The notes: generated by a model from the sequence alone, not told the origin. Counted from the stretch's first letter, positions 8,856 to 18,322 are shown. The stretch: DNA of 64,000 nt from Marinomonas spartinae (GCF_016461715.1 NZ_JAEMUI010000004.1:62001-126000); one strand, 5' to 3'. Numbers and translations are program-made.

Positions 8856-9180
8856 GCGTCAGGTACCATTGTTAGCGCAAATACTGGCACCCCCAACTCA
8901 TTAAAATCTAATGTCATATAATGAAATCATCATCCGGTGCCAGTTTAAGCGAGACAGCTTGATTATATGATTAAAATAAGCGGGACTTATATTAATCAAA
9001 GCCTACTCTTCAAATGGAAAGACATTTAATTTTTCCATTTAAAATCAAAACGTTAAATAGACTTTTTATATTATCATCAGAGATTATCTAAAGCAGGCAC
9101 GTCTTATGCTTGCTCGAACAAGCAACATTTTTACTTTTGAAAATGATCGCAGATAATAACAATAATCGGAGGATAATATT
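8856..9180. other. AT-rich intergenic region with one long-loop dyad
   Basis: 325 bases without a credible gene. An inverted repeat ACTGGCACC (8883-8891) / GGTGCCAGT (8936-8944) encloses 44 bases and may be an operator or a weak terminator of the broken oxidoreductase gene. The rest is AT-rich promoter-like DNA ahead of the hydrolase gene, which ends in GGAGG at 9168-9172. Confidence 0.5.
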
Positions 9181-10023
9181 TTGTCACAAGACCAGTTCAT
9201 CTCAGTCAATGGCTGCAATATTCGTTATCAGGACACGGGGGGAGAAGGGCCAATCCTACTGCTAACACACGGTATCGGTGCCTCCTTAGAAACCTGGCAG
9301 GAACCCTATGCCCTATTGGCAAAAGACAATCAACTTCGTGTCATTACTTGGGATCTTCCTGGACACGGCTTATCGGATTTCGGAAACCAGCCTTATGGTG
9401 TTGAAGACTTTGCGCAAACTGCTTGGCATTTTGTAGACGCGCTAAACATTGACCAGCCGATCACTTTAGGAGGTAACTCCCTCGGCGGTGCCATCAGTAT
9501 CCATATGATGAACCTTCATCCAGATCGTGTTAATAAAATGGCTCTGCTTAATGCCGCGTCACTAGGGAAAGAGTCACCTTTTCCCTTTCGTTTGATGTCA
9601 CTTCCCCTATTGGGAGAGTTGATGAATAAACCGGGTAAGCAAGCCGTCAATCAACAAATTCAGTCGATTTTTTATGAGCCAGAAAAACAACGACCAAAAA
9701 TAGAAGCGGTCATCACCCGCAATGTGATGCGCCCTGGTGCGAACAAAGCATTTTTAAGCACTCTAAGATTCATGACAAACTTTTCGGGTCAGCGCCCCGC
9801 TTTGTACCAAAAAACACTCTCCATGCTGAAAACCTGTCCCGTGCCAGTGCTTTTTGTGCATGGTACTCATGACATGGTCGTATCCATTGAACATAGCAAA
9901 AACGCTCAATCCATCACCCCCAAGTCGTCCTTATTAATTATTGAGGAATGTGGACATACTCCACAGATAGAGGCACCAGAGAAAGTGGCCAATGTATTAA
10001 CCAATTTGATCTTTAATCAATAA
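9181..10023 (+). CDS. Alpha/beta-fold hydrolase
   Basis: 280 residues starting at TTG 9181, chosen because a strong GGAGG lies 8 bases upstream. Catalytic triad by motif: S100 in GGNSLGG, D231 in HGTHDMVV, H259 in ECGHTPQ. The oxyanion-hole HG is at about 30-31 (LLTHGIGAS). The cap region (about 130-205) is helical. It belongs to the MhpC/BphD/esterase-like branch, and the substrate cannot be told from sequence. There is no signal peptide, so it is cytosolic. It forms a monocistronic unit followed by a short 8-bp tandem repeat. Confidence 0.82.
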   Translation: MSQDQFISVNGCNIRYQDTGGEGPILLLTHGIGASLETWQEPYALLAKDNQLRVITWDLPGHGLSDFGNQPYGVEDFAQTAWHFVDALNIDQPITLGGNSLGGAISIHMMNLHPDRVNKMALLNAASLGKESPFPFRLMSLPLLGELMNKPGKQAVNQQIQSIFYEPEKQRPKIEAVITRNVMRPGANKAFLSTLRFMTNFSGQRPALYQKTLSMLKTCPVPVLFVHGTHDMVVSIEHSKNAQSITPKSSLLIIEECGHTPQIEAPEKVANVLTNLIFNQ

Positions 10024-10052
10024 ATCAATAAATCAATAAATCAATAAATCAA
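10013..10052 (+). repeat. 8-bp tandem repeat across the hydrolase stop codon
   Basis: TAAATCAA occurs four times in perfect tandem (10021-10052), preceded by a one-mismatch copy (10013-10020) inside the coding sequence. The stop codon is the first TAA of the array. An imperfect hairpin, ACGGATGT (10061-10068) / ACATCCGT (10084-10091), follows without a T tract. Confidence 0.95.
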
Positions 10053-10099
10053 TGATCTACACGGATGTAGATGATGAACTACCACATCCGTAAAAAGCA

Positions 10100-10786
10100 C
10101 TAAATAACTAAAGCAAATAGTGGCGCTCCTATCACCATCGCGATCCCGGCAAAAATCATCGTTAAACTGGCAATCACGCCTTCCTCACTGCCAATCTCGC
10201 GAGCTTTGGCCGTCCCCGCCCCGTGGGATGCCGCCCCCAAGGCAATGCCTTTTGCTAACGTGGTACGAATGCCAATATAGCGAAACACGGGCTCACAGAT
10301 CACCATCCCCACAATGCCCGTCATTAATACCAACATGGCCGTAAGGTCCGGTATACCACCAAAACTCACCGTGGCTTGCATAGCAAAGGGGGTCGACACA
10401 GAACGTGACAACATGCTGTTTGCCAACTCAGGTGGCATAGGAAAAATATGCACAAGCGCCCAAGAGGATAACATGCCCATCATTAATCCGGTGATCACCC
10501 CAATGAGTAGCGTTAAGGGATAGCGTTTAATAATCGACCTTTGTTGATAAATCGGTACCGCAAAGGCAATCGTCGCAGGCCCTAACATCATCACCAGAAA
10601 ATGGGTGTACAAAAAGTAATCGTCTAATGGAATGCCCACTAAAAGCACAAAACCGATAATCGCCAACGGTGCCAATAAAATTGGCGCAAGGAAAAATACC
10701 TTTTTGCGGCGATACGCCCATTTCGTCAAATAATAAAAACCAATAGTGGCGGCAAAACTGAGACAGGCTAACAGCGTATCAGACAT
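10100..10786 (-). CDS. LrgB/CidB-family membrane protein
   Basis: 228 residues, almost wholly hydrophobic with about seven membrane segments. Family signatures are present: a conserved SVSTPFA segment and the G(A)ASHGAGTAKARE segment near the C-terminus. LrgB/CidB proteins are inner-membrane partners of LrgA/CidA. They have been linked to murein hydrolase control, cell death and, in plants and some bacteria, glycolate/pyruvate transport. The start overlaps the stop of the LrgA-type gene by 8 bases, so the two are coupled. Confidence 0.88.
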   Translation of the reverse strand: MSDTLLACLSFAATIGFYYLTKWAYRRKKVFFLAPILLAPLAIIGFVLLVGIPLDDYFLYTHFLVMMLGPATIAFAVPIYQQRSIIKRYPLTLLIGVITGLMMGMLSSWALVHIFPMPPELANSMLSRSVSTPFAMQATVSFGGIPDLTAMLVLMTGIVGMVICEPVFRYIGIRTTLAKGIALGAASHGAGTAKAREIGSEEGVIASLTMIFAGIAMVIGAPLFALVI

Positions 10787-11261
10787 GATTTTGCGCCCCT
10801 ATGCTATTCTTGCCATTTTCCCGATGACTGGCTCGAGCGAGACGTCGGTCATTTATGCCTTTTTCAAGGGTATACACCCGATCCACTACCCAAGCGGTTA
10901 CAATCAAAGCCGATAGAGTGCCCAATACAACGGTACCAGCAATCATCCAGCCATCGTCACGAATAAACACCTGATATTTCAAAATCGACACCACAGGTGG
11001 GATAAAAAACAGCAGCAGCTCACCCAAGAGCCAAGAAGAACCCGCTTGTATGGCTCGCTCCGGCACAACATGGGTTAACAGTAACAACACTAAAATACCT
11101 AACCCCAGCACACTGCCGGGAATGTGCCAATGCAAGAACGCAACCACTTGATTGCATAGCCATAACAAGCCACACAATGCCATCAATTGCATTAAACAAT
11201 AAAAAAACACATGTTTTTTCAGAAACATAGAATGAAAAAAAGAACTAGGTAGCGTTCGCAT
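10779..11261 (-). CDS. CidA/LrgA-family holin-like protein
   Basis: About 160 residues with four membrane helices and the family motif IPGSVLGLGIL near residue 50. The ATG at 11261 is preferred to an upstream GTG at 11279, since neither has a strong ribosome site but the ATG has AGAG nearby. It is the holin-like partner of the downstream LrgB-type gene. The charged C-terminal tail (about 35 residues after the last helix) is longer than in the classical proteins. A divergent LysR regulator lies next door, the CidR-like arrangement, in which the pair responds to acetate, pyruvate or overflow metabolism. Confidence 0.85.
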   Translation of the reverse strand: MRTLPSSFFHSMFLKKHVFFYCLMQLMALCGLLWLCNQVVAFLHWHIPGSVLGLGILVLLLLTHVVPERAIQAGSSWLLGELLLFFIPPVVSILKYQVFIRDDGWMIAGTVVLGTLSALIVTAWVVDRVYTLEKGINDRRLARASHRENGKNSIGAQNHV

Positions 11262-11355
11262 GATATCTCTGGTTTGCACCTATAAAGCATCGAAGAAGCA
11301 TGGAGTATAAGCCTGCTAAAAACATAGTTATAATGAATGTTAAATATCTAATTGA

Positions 11356-11368
11356 TAACTAATAGTTA
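11356..11368. promoter_or_regulatory. LysR-type operator candidate
   Basis: TAACTAATAGTTA is a perfect 13-base palindrome fitting the T-N11-A LysR box. It lies midway between the divergent LrgA-type and LysR genes. Confidence 0.5.
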
Positions 11369-11417
11369 AGTAATGTATAAATAAACTTTCTTAGAGCATT
11401 AGCAAAGGCATAACACA

Positions 11418-12323
11418 TTGGACCTTAGAGTATTGCGTTATCTGGTTGCCATTGTCGATGGCGGAAGTTTTGGCAAAGCTGCCGATCAGGTACATATCTC
11501 CCAACCGGCATTGAGTAAAGCCATACAGCAATTAGAAGAAGAACTCAGCGCGACCTTATTAGAACGAGGCAAACGCGGTACTGCCATCCGCCTCACACCA
11601 GCAGGGAAGGTGGTCTATCAACACGCCCAGAGCTTGCTTGAGGGCCGCCAAAAAATGATTCAAGAGCTGAAAGCACTCAAACGTTTGGAGCGAGGCCATC
11701 TAAAAATCGGCCTATCGCCACTGGGCAGTGCCGAGCTTCTGGCCCCCATCATCGCCAAATTTCGCGCCCGACATCCACAAATCGAAATAGAACTATTAGA
11801 GCGAGGCGGGGCAGAACAAGAAGCCGCATTAAGAAATGGCGATATTGAACTGGCCACCAGCTTGATTCCTGACGATGAGACCTTTGCTTGGCTCACTATC
11901 CATGATGATCCACTAAGGATTGTGTTACCCAATGGTCACCCATTAGCACAACAAACCACCGTGGATTTGCGCGACTTAGCTGGCAGTGCTTTAGTCACCT
12001 TTGAGGCCTCTTTCATACTCAATAAATTGATTCACCAAGCCTGTCTTAGTGCGGGGTTCGAACCAACGGAAGTAACCTACGTCAGTCAGCCGGATTTCGG
12101 CCTTGCTCTGGTCGCGGCTGGAACGGGCGTGATGCTATTGCCTGAACTGATTGCCGAACGCCATCTCACCCCAGGAACGATTATTAAACCTTTGGATAAT
12201 AAAGACTTACGCTGGCAACTTTCCATCATTTGGCGTAAGGAAGCGGTGTTGTCTTTTGCAGGACGGGCCATGCTGGAGTTAATCAAAGAGCGTTTTGCCC
12301 GCGTCTTAAAATCGCCCTTGTAA
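11418..12323 (+). CDS. LysR-family regulator, CidR-like
   Basis: 301 residues starting at TTG 11418 (AAAGG about 10 bases upstream). The N-terminal winged helix (SFGKAADQVHISQPALSKAI, residues about 18-37) is followed by a periplasmic-binding-protein-like effector domain from about 90. It is divergent from lrgA/lrgB-type genes with a palindromic T-N11-A site between them, so it probably activates that pair and represses itself. A terminator follows at 12414. Confidence 0.88.
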   Translation: MDLRVLRYLVAIVDGGSFGKAADQVHISQPALSKAIQQLEEELSATLLERGKRGTAIRLTPAGKVVYQHAQSLLEGRQKMIQELKALKRLERGHLKIGLSPLGSAELLAPIIAKFRARHPQIEIELLERGGAEQEAALRNGDIELATSLIPDDETFAWLTIHDDPLRIVLPNGHPLAQQTTVDLRDLAGSALVTFEASFILNKLIHQACLSAGFEPTEVTYVSQPDFGLALVAAGTGVMLLPELIAERHLTPGTIIKPLDNKDLRWQLSIIWRKEAVLSFAGRAMLELIKERFARVLKSPL

Positions 12324-12413
12324 CGTGTAAAAAAACAGCACCTTTACTGCATAGAATATCAACAAAAAGTCGCTTGCTGCGATGCTTATCTAGGTCTATA
12401 TTGCGAGCATCGT

Positions 12414-12437
12414 GACGACCTTATGGTCGTCTTTTTT
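12414..12437 (+). terminator. Rho-independent terminator of the LysR gene
   Basis: Stem GACGACC (12414-12420), loop TTAT, GGTCGTC (12425-12431), then six T. It overlaps the longest possible start of the next gene (12423), which argues that translation of that gene begins downstream at 12480. Confidence 0.88.
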
Positions 12438-12479
12438 CGCCCCTATTCAGCGCTTTTCCGTGTGAGGGATTTCACCGCA

Positions 12480-14381
12480 ATGACAACAGACTCCAGTAGA
12501 CCCGTGGCCCCGTTTGGTACCTTGTTAGGCATGGCCCCTGGCAACGTGCCCATTTACTCATCCGATTACGACTCCGCCGATGAAACAGAACTGCCCAACC
12601 GACACGCCTATCGCAGTTATGTGGATGGTATTTTTATGGGCTACAAGTGGCAGTGTGTAGAGTTTGCTCGCCGGTGGCTGTATCTCAATAAGGGCTATAT
12701 TTTTGACGATGTGGCCATGGCCTACGATATTTTTCGTCTCAACTCAGTGCGCCTAATTGCTGATGAAAGCCGCTTGCCGTTGAAATCGTTTCGCAATGGT
12801 TCTTTACGCCACCCAGAGGAAGGGGCCTTGCTCATTTGGAATGAAGGGGGTGAGTTTGAAATCACGGGGCACGTGGCGATTGTCACCAAGGTATTAGCGG
12901 ATCGCCTTTACGTCGTCGAGCAAAACGTGGGACATCGAGTTTGGCCCGAAGGCCAAGACTATTCCCGTGAACTGGAAGCCCGTATTAGTGACGACGGTGG
13001 CTATTGGCTACGTTGCTCCTACGGTGATGCTTCGATTCTTGGCTGGGTCATGCAAACCGACGACGACACCTACGCCGAGCACATTCAGCCAATCGATCCT
13101 GCACTGTTCAATTTGCAATTACGTCACGTTAAAAAAACAGGCCAAGAAAAACGTGCCTGGTTGAATATTGCCAACCCAAGCGAAGAAGCCTATGTAGCGA
13201 TGATGAAAGGCCATAAACTCGCTTCACGCAAGGAAGACGATCACAAATACATGGTGATGAGCGAAGCCGCTGAACGTGAATTGAAACGCGCGACGAATGA
13301 GCTACACGCCTTATTTATGCACGCCACGGATTATGTTTTACAAAACGACGAGCTACTGTCTAGCTTCAATATTCCACCGGCATTATGGCCCAAAATACAC
13401 CAGTCTTGGGACAACCGTCGCAACCAAATGATTACCGGTCGCTTTGATTTTAGTTTGTCAGAAAAAGGCATCAAAGTTTACGAGTACAACTGTGACTCTG
13501 CTTCTTGTTATATGGAAGCAGGCATTATTCAAGAAAAATGGGCCAAACATTATGGTTGCCAAGACGGTGAAAGCTCAGCAACAGAACTGGTAGATGAATT
13601 ATTAGAAGCGTGGAAAAACAGTTCGGTAAAAGGCGTGATTCACATCATGCAAGATACAGACTTAGAAGAGAACTACCACGCCCTCTTTATGAAAAACGTC
13701 ATGGAGAAAGCCGGACTGACGTGCAAAGTCATCAAAGGCGTCGGCAGTTTACGCTGGGATGAAGACGGTGATGTGGTCGACCAAGATGGCACCAAAATCC
13801 GCTGGGTATGGAAAACCTGGGCATGGGAAACCGCACTGGATCAAATTCGTACCGAGTGCGACGACGATGAACAACGCCTGCGTGATTACCAAACGGATAT
13901 TCCCCGCAGCGCAGCGCCCCGTTTAGTGGATGTATTATTGCGTAAGGATGTGATGGTCTACGAGCCACTTTGGACACTGATTCCAAGTAATAAAGCCATT
14001 TTACCTGTGCTATGGACGCTATTTCCTAACCATCCCTATCTATTGGAAGCGTCTTTTGACTTAAGCGATTCGTTAAAAAATCATGGTTATGTGAGCAAAC
14101 CGATTGCTGGACGCTGTGGTTTTAACATCAGCTTATACGATGGAAGCGATACCTTGATGGAAGAAACCGAAGGGCGTTTCTCCCATCAAGATCAAATCTT
14201 TCAGGCCCTATGGAAGCTGCCGGATATCGAAGGTTACCGTTCGCAAGTCTGTACTTTCTCCGTGGCAGGACACTATGCGGGCAGCTGTATCCGAGTCGAC
14301 CCCAGCTTAGTCATCACCAAAGACAGTGATTTAATGACCTTACGGGTCATTGAAAACGACGACCTCATGGATAAAAAATAA
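12480..14381 (+). CDS. gss: Bifunctional glutathionylspermidine amidase/synthetase
   Basis: 633 residues from ATG 12480 (E. coli Gsp is about 619). The N-terminal CHAP amidase domain has C59 in KWQCVEFARRW and H131 in TGHVAIV, the same numbering as the E. coli catalytic pair. This supports the chosen start over the frame opening at 12423 inside a terminator. The C-terminal ATP-grasp synthetase (about 200-630) has YNCDSASCYMEAG and GRCGFNI. It joins glutathione to spermidine and can hydrolyse the product, and is cytosolic. A terminator-like hairpin separates it from the racemase-like gene. Confidence 0.93.
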   Translation: MTTDSSRPVAPFGTLLGMAPGNVPIYSSDYDSADETELPNRHAYRSYVDGIFMGYKWQCVEFARRWLYLNKGYIFDDVAMAYDIFRLNSVRLIADESRLPLKSFRNGSLRHPEEGALLIWNEGGEFEITGHVAIVTKVLADRLYVVEQNVGHRVWPEGQDYSRELEARISDDGGYWLRCSYGDASILGWVMQTDDDTYAEHIQPIDPALFNLQLRHVKKTGQEKRAWLNIANPSEEAYVAMMKGHKLASRKEDDHKYMVMSEAAERELKRATNELHALFMHATDYVLQNDELLSSFNIPPALWPKIHQSWDNRRNQMITGRFDFSLSEKGIKVYEYNCDSASCYMEAGIIQEKWAKHYGCQDGESSATELVDELLEAWKNSSVKGVIHIMQDTDLEENYHALFMKNVMEKAGLTCKVIKGVGSLRWDEDGDVVDQDGTKIRWVWKTWAWETALDQIRTECDDDEQRLRDYQTDIPRSAAPRLVDVLLRKDVMVYEPLWTLIPSNKAILPVLWTLFPNHPYLLEASFDLSDSLKNHGYVSKPIAGRCGFNISLYDGSDTLMEETEGRFSHQDQIFQALWKLPDIEGYRSQVCTFSVAGHYAGSCIRVDPSLVITKDSDLMTLRVIENDDLMDKK

Positions 14382-14388
14382 TCCTCAG

Positions 14389-14418
14389 CACCAATACCCC
14401 AATGCGGTATTGGTGTTT
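14389..14418 (+). terminator. Terminator-like hairpin after gss
   Basis: A perfect 10-bp stem, CACCAATACC (14389-14398) with GGTATTGGTG (14406-14415), has a 7-base loop followed by TTT only. It covers the upstream ATG at 14402 and so favours the GTG at 14444 as the start of the next gene. Confidence 0.65.
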
Positions 14419-14443
14419 CATGTGCAACATTGAAGGGAACATT

Positions 14444-15130
14444 GTGACCACTCAGCCTCGTATTGCTTTAATTCACGCCCTAGAAGAATCCATTGCGCCA
14501 GCCCGTGAGATCTTTGCTAAAGAGTGGCCGGAAGCCTTTTGTTTTGACCTACTCGATACTTCCCTTGCCATAGATTTAGCGGAGGCGGGAACGCTTGATG
14601 ACGACATGATGAAACGTTTTAGTGAACTGGCAGACTACGCCGCTCGAACCACTGGCAAAGCCGATACAACAGATGCCATTTTATTTACTTGCTCAGCCTT
14701 TGGCCCAGCCATCGATGCGGTGAAAGGTCAGTTATCCATTCCCGTATTACGTCCCAATGAATCGGCTTTTACCGAGGCCATTGCCATGGGCAGTCGTATC
14801 GGCTTAATGGTGACCTTTGGGCCGTCATTACCCGCCTTACAAGCTGAATTGGAAGCCATGGCCGCAGAACAAGGCAAAGTCATCAGCATTTATCCAATAC
14901 TCGTCGAAGGCGCGCTAGCAGCGCTAAAAAATGGCGATGCAAACACCCACAACCGCCTAGCGGTGGAAGCTTGCTCCCAACTGCCCGATATCGACGTGCT
15001 GGTATTAGGTCAATTTTCTCTAGCGAAAGCCGCCCCAAGTCTCCGCAAACAACTCACCCTTCTCGTATTAACCACGCCACAAAGCGCCGTTAATGCATTG
15101 CGAGCATTAGTCTGTGACTCTTTGAATTAA
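14444..15130 (+). CDS. Aspartate/glutamate-racemase-fold protein lacking the second catalytic Cys
   Basis: 228 residues from GTG 14444, with GAAGGGA (14432-14438) as ribosome site. The fold is that of the Asp/Glu racemase, maleate isomerase and arylmalonate decarboxylase group. The first cysteine is kept (C83 in FTCSAFGPAI). At the second site the expected Gly-Cys is Gly-Gln (G189-Q190 in VLVLGQFSLAK). A classical two-base racemase is therefore unlikely, and a one-cysteine decarboxylase, isomerase or other lyase is possible. It follows gss, but a hairpin lies between and no functional link is known. Confidence 0.75.
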   Translation: MTTQPRIALIHALEESIAPAREIFAKEWPEAFCFDLLDTSLAIDLAEAGTLDDDMMKRFSELADYAARTTGKADTTDAILFTCSAFGPAIDAVKGQLSIPVLRPNESAFTEAIAMGSRIGLMVTFGPSLPALQAELEAMAAEQGKVISIYPILVEGALAALKNGDANTHNRLAVEACSQLPDIDVLVLGQFSLAKAAPSLRKQLTLLVLTTPQSAVNALRALVCDSLN

Positions 15131-15235
15131 GCGATCTTTTTCGGAGAGTCACTTTTCTATTTTATTTAACACTTGACTCGTTTGGAGTAGCCCCTTACAT
15201 TTGAAAAAATAAATATAACACGTGTAACATTTTCT

Positions 15236-15889
15236 ATGATCGCTAGAATGGTTCATCAAACCGAGGAAACTCGGGACAAAATCATCCATGTCGCAGAAGC
15301 ACTTTTTATTGCCAACGGCTTTGCTGATACACAAATGAAGGACATCGCCAGTGCCATTGGTATGAGCCGTAATACGCTCTATCGCTATTACCAAGATAAA
15401 TACGATTTAGGTTTCGCCATTTTGGTCGTGGTGCTGAAACGTAAAGCGGTCGTTTACGACAAAATCATGGATCAAATCGAGGCGAGGCACTATGCCAGTA
15501 TACTTGATGGGCTTCAGGTCTTGATGAAAGCCTACTGCGACATTCAATACCAGGACGATGACCGTTTTATCGCCGAATTTGATGGCTACTACGCAGGCTC
15601 ACGCATCCCTTCAGAGTTTCGAGCGAAACTCGCACAACGCTTACCCAATACCATCAACCACCGTCTTACCAATATCGTGTTATTGGGCCAAAAAGAAGGC
15701 TCTATTCGCGTGGATATTCCAGCCAATCAATTAGCCATCACCCTATTAAACGCCATACCCACTTTCTTCCGTCGCATGTTGCTACGTCACGATGCCCTAA
15801 TGGAAGCCGATAATGACACGATCCCCTTGCTAACCCCTGTGCTCATTCAACTGTTACTGGATGGTATGAGGCCAGTGCCTACCCCCTAA
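15236..15889 (+). CDS. TetR-family regulator of the beta-glucoside operon
   Basis: 217 residues. The HTH lies at about 25-48 (MKDIASAIGMSRNTLYRYYQDK), followed by an all-helical ligand domain. The start may be ATG 15236 or ATG 15248, and neither has a clear ribosome site. An 8-bp palindrome ACACGTGT (15218-15225) just upstream could be an autoregulatory operator. It lies 27 bases before the GH3 gene in the same direction, so it is probably the local regulator of the glucosidase/symporter genes. Confidence 0.82.
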   Translation: MIARMVHQTEETRDKIIHVAEALFIANGFADTQMKDIASAIGMSRNTLYRYYQDKYDLGFAILVVVLKRKAVVYDKIMDQIEARHYASILDGLQVLMKAYCDIQYQDDDRFIAEFDGYYAGSRIPSEFRAKLAQRLPNTINHRLTNIVLLGQKEGSIRVDIPANQLAITLLNAIPTFFRRMLLRHDALMEADNDTIPLLTPVLIQLLLDGMRPVPTP

Positions 15890-15916
15890 AAATCAAGCTA
15901 AATAAGGATAGATACG

Positions 15917-18322
15917 ATGAGTGACATAAAAATAACAGAACTCTTAGCCGAATTGACCTTGGAAGAAAAAGCCACTTTATGCACAGGAAAAGACTTCTGG
16001 CATTTACATGGTGTTGAGCGGTTAAATCTGCCTTCTATTATGGTGACGGATGGCCCACATGGCCTACGCAAACAAGCAGGAAAAGGCGATCATGTCGGCT
16101 TAAACGCCGCCGTTAAAGCGACCTGTTTTCCAACGGCTTCAGGGCTAGCGGCGTCTTGGAACCTCCCGTTAATTGAGCAAATGGGGGTTGCCTTAGGTAA
16201 AGAGTGCCGTACCGAAAACGTCTCGGTACTACTCGGCCCTGGCACCAATATAAAACGCAATCCGCTAGGGGGGCGTAACTTCGAATACTTCTCAGAAGAC
16301 CCTTTCCTCGCAGGCGAACTTTCCAGCGCTTGGATCAAGGGTGTACAGAGTCAGGAAGTCGGCACCAGCCTCAAACATTTTGCGGTCAATAATCACGAGC
16401 ATTGCCGCATGACGGTCGATGCCGTCGTCGATCAGCGCACACTTCGCGAAATCTATCTACCAGCCTTCGAAAAAGCCGTCAAAAACACTCAGCCTTGGAG
16501 CATTATGTGCTCCTACAACAAGGTCAATGGCACCTACGCCGCTGAACACAAGCAATTGCTCGACGATATATTGGTCAATGAGTGGGGCTTTGAAGGCATT
16601 GTTGTCACCGACTGGGGGGCCAATAACGATAGAGTGGAAGGCATTAAAAATGGTCAACACCTAGAAATGCCCAGCTCTGGTCAGTTAAATACGCAAAAGA
16701 TCATTGCCGCCGTTAACAGCGGAAACTTATCCATGGAAGCATTGGATCGCTCCGTTGGCCGAGTTTTAGAATTAATCATAAAATCTCGTGATGCCTTGCA
16801 AAGTGACCCAGTTCAGGTGGATTTACAAGATCACCACCAACTGGCCAGCACCATCGCTCAAGAAACCTGTGTACTGTTAAAAAATGACGGTTTATTGCCT
16901 GTCACAGCGGGGAAAAAAATCGCCGTCATTGGGGCGTTGGCAAATAACACCCGTTACCAAGGCGCTGGCAGCTCTAAGATCAATCCGTTCACATTAGAAC
17001 AGCCTCTGGACGAAATCAAAAAGCAGTTTGGTGCCGAGAATGTCAGCTATACCCTAGGCTATCACCTAAACGATGTGCATGACGCCAATGAAATCAGCAA
17101 AGCCGTAGCCCTTGCCGAGCAAGCGGATGTGGTTTTATTATTTGCGGGGTTAACACCTAAATACGAATCTGAAGGCTTTGACCGTCAGCATCTCAATCTG
17201 CCACAAGTTCAGCTGGATCTCATCCACGCCCTCGGTGAGCAATTAGCGAAAACCGTGGTCATCCTACAAAATGGCGCGCCAGTTTTACTGCCTTTCGCCA
17301 ACCAAACAGCCGCGATTCTAGAGGCCTATTTAGGTGGACAAGCGGGTGCCTCCGCTGTTGCTAAGGTCCTATCGGGTAACGTCAACCCAAGTGGCAAATT
17401 AGCCGAAACCTTCCCAGCCCATTTAGACGATGTGCCAAGCCAGCCTTACTTTCCAGGCACCTCCAAGCAGGTGCAATATCGTGAAGCCATTTGGGTAGGT
17501 TACCGTTACTTTGATACCAGCAATACGCCTGTACTGTTCCCATTTGGTCATGGTTTATCCTACACCACCTTCGACTACAGCAACCTGCAGATGAAAGTCG
17601 ACGCTCAAACCATTTCTTTAGGTGAAAATGACACCCTCACACTCGTGGTGACCATTACCAACACAGGCAAGCGCGCAGGAGCAGAAGTTGTGCAGTGTTA
17701 CATTGGTCAGACCTCGCCTTCCCAGCCTCGTCCAGCAAAAGAGCTCAAAGCTTTTAGTAAGGTGTTTCTCGAAGCCGGAGAAAGCAAAGAGATTGAACTG
17801 GTATTGGATTATCGAGCTTTCGCTTATTGGCATACAGAAAACGCGACTTGGGTGGCAGAAAGTGGTGAGTATCTGATTCAGATTGGTGCCTCCGTCGCAG
17901 ATATTCGCCAAACAGTTACCCTCACCTTGGACACGGGCATACCTCGCCAAACCACCAATGAGGCGTTATCGACCTACTTTGAGCCCGCTAAACGAGACTT
18001 CCACGATGTGGCGTTCAGTGCATTGCTTGGTTATGACATTCCCACAGCAACCCCTCTCATCCCCTATACCCTGAATTCCACCTTGGGGGACATTGCTGAA
18101 ACGACCTTAGGCAAACCTTACTTCGAAACCATGATCGATACGTTTACCAATATGATGGGCGGAGATAAAAACGACTCGGCGGCTGAAGCCGATCGTTTGA
18201 TGGCTGCTGCCATGGTTAATGATATGCCACTGCGCAATCTACCTATTTTTAATGCGGCCCACTATAGCGAACAAGAGATTCTTAACCTAGTCAGTTCTCT
18301 CAATAATCAGAGCGGAACGTAA
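15917..18322 (+). CDS. Glycoside hydrolase family 3 beta-glucosidase
   Basis: 801 residues without a signal peptide, so cytoplasmic. The GH3 TIM-barrel has nucleophile D232 in VVTDWGA, with the substrate-binding KHFAVNNHE at 153-161. The alpha/beta sandwich domain spans about 310-520 with GFDRQHLNLP, followed by a fibronectin-III-like domain (about 570-660) and a C-terminal helical tail of about 120 residues found in BglB-like members. It removes terminal glucose from beta-glucosides or cello-oligosaccharides. AAGGA supports the ATG. It is followed by a GPH symporter, which would bring in the oligosaccharide. Confidence 0.92.
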   Translation: MSDIKITELLAELTLEEKATLCTGKDFWHLHGVERLNLPSIMVTDGPHGLRKQAGKGDHVGLNAAVKATCFPTASGLAASWNLPLIEQMGVALGKECRTENVSVLLGPGTNIKRNPLGGRNFEYFSEDPFLAGELSSAWIKGVQSQEVGTSLKHFAVNNHEHCRMTVDAVVDQRTLREIYLPAFEKAVKNTQPWSIMCSYNKVNGTYAAEHKQLLDDILVNEWGFEGIVVTDWGANNDRVEGIKNGQHLEMPSSGQLNTQKIIAAVNSGNLSMEALDRSVGRVLELIIKSRDALQSDPVQVDLQDHHQLASTIAQETCVLLKNDGLLPVTAGKKIAVIGALANNTRYQGAGSSKINPFTLEQPLDEIKKQFGAENVSYTLGYHLNDVHDANEISKAVALAEQADVVLLFAGLTPKYESEGFDRQHLNLPQVQLDLIHALGEQLAKTVVILQNGAPVLLPFANQTAAILEAYLGGQAGASAVAKVLSGNVNPSGKLAETFPAHLDDVPSQPYFPGTSKQVQYREAIWVGYRYFDTSNTPVLFPFGHGLSYTTFDYSNLQMKVDAQTISLGENDTLTLVVTITNTGKRAGAEVVQCYIGQTSPSQPRPAKELKAFSKVFLEAGESKEIELVLDYRAFAYWHTENATWVAESGEYLIQIGASVADIRQTVTLTLDTGIPRQTTNEALSTYFEPAKRDFHDVAFSALLGYDIPTATPLIPYTLNSTLGDIAETTLGKPYFETMIDTFTNMMGGDKNDSAAEADRLMAAAMVNDMPLRNLPIFNAAHYSEQEILNLVSSLNNQSGT

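Noticed and set aside
10061..10091. Hairpin ACGGATGT/ACATCCGT considered as a terminator for the hydrolase or LrgB gene
   Set aside because: It is not followed by a T tract on either strand.
12423..12479. Upstream start for the glutathionylspermidine synthetase gene
   Set aside because: It begins inside a terminator loop, and the downstream ATG gives catalytic residue numbers (C59, H131) identical to E. coli Gsp.
17970..18322. C-terminal extension of the GH3 enzyme considered as a novel domain
   Set aside because: A similar helical tail after the fibronectin-like domain is, as far as I recall, common in BglB-like GH3 enzymes.
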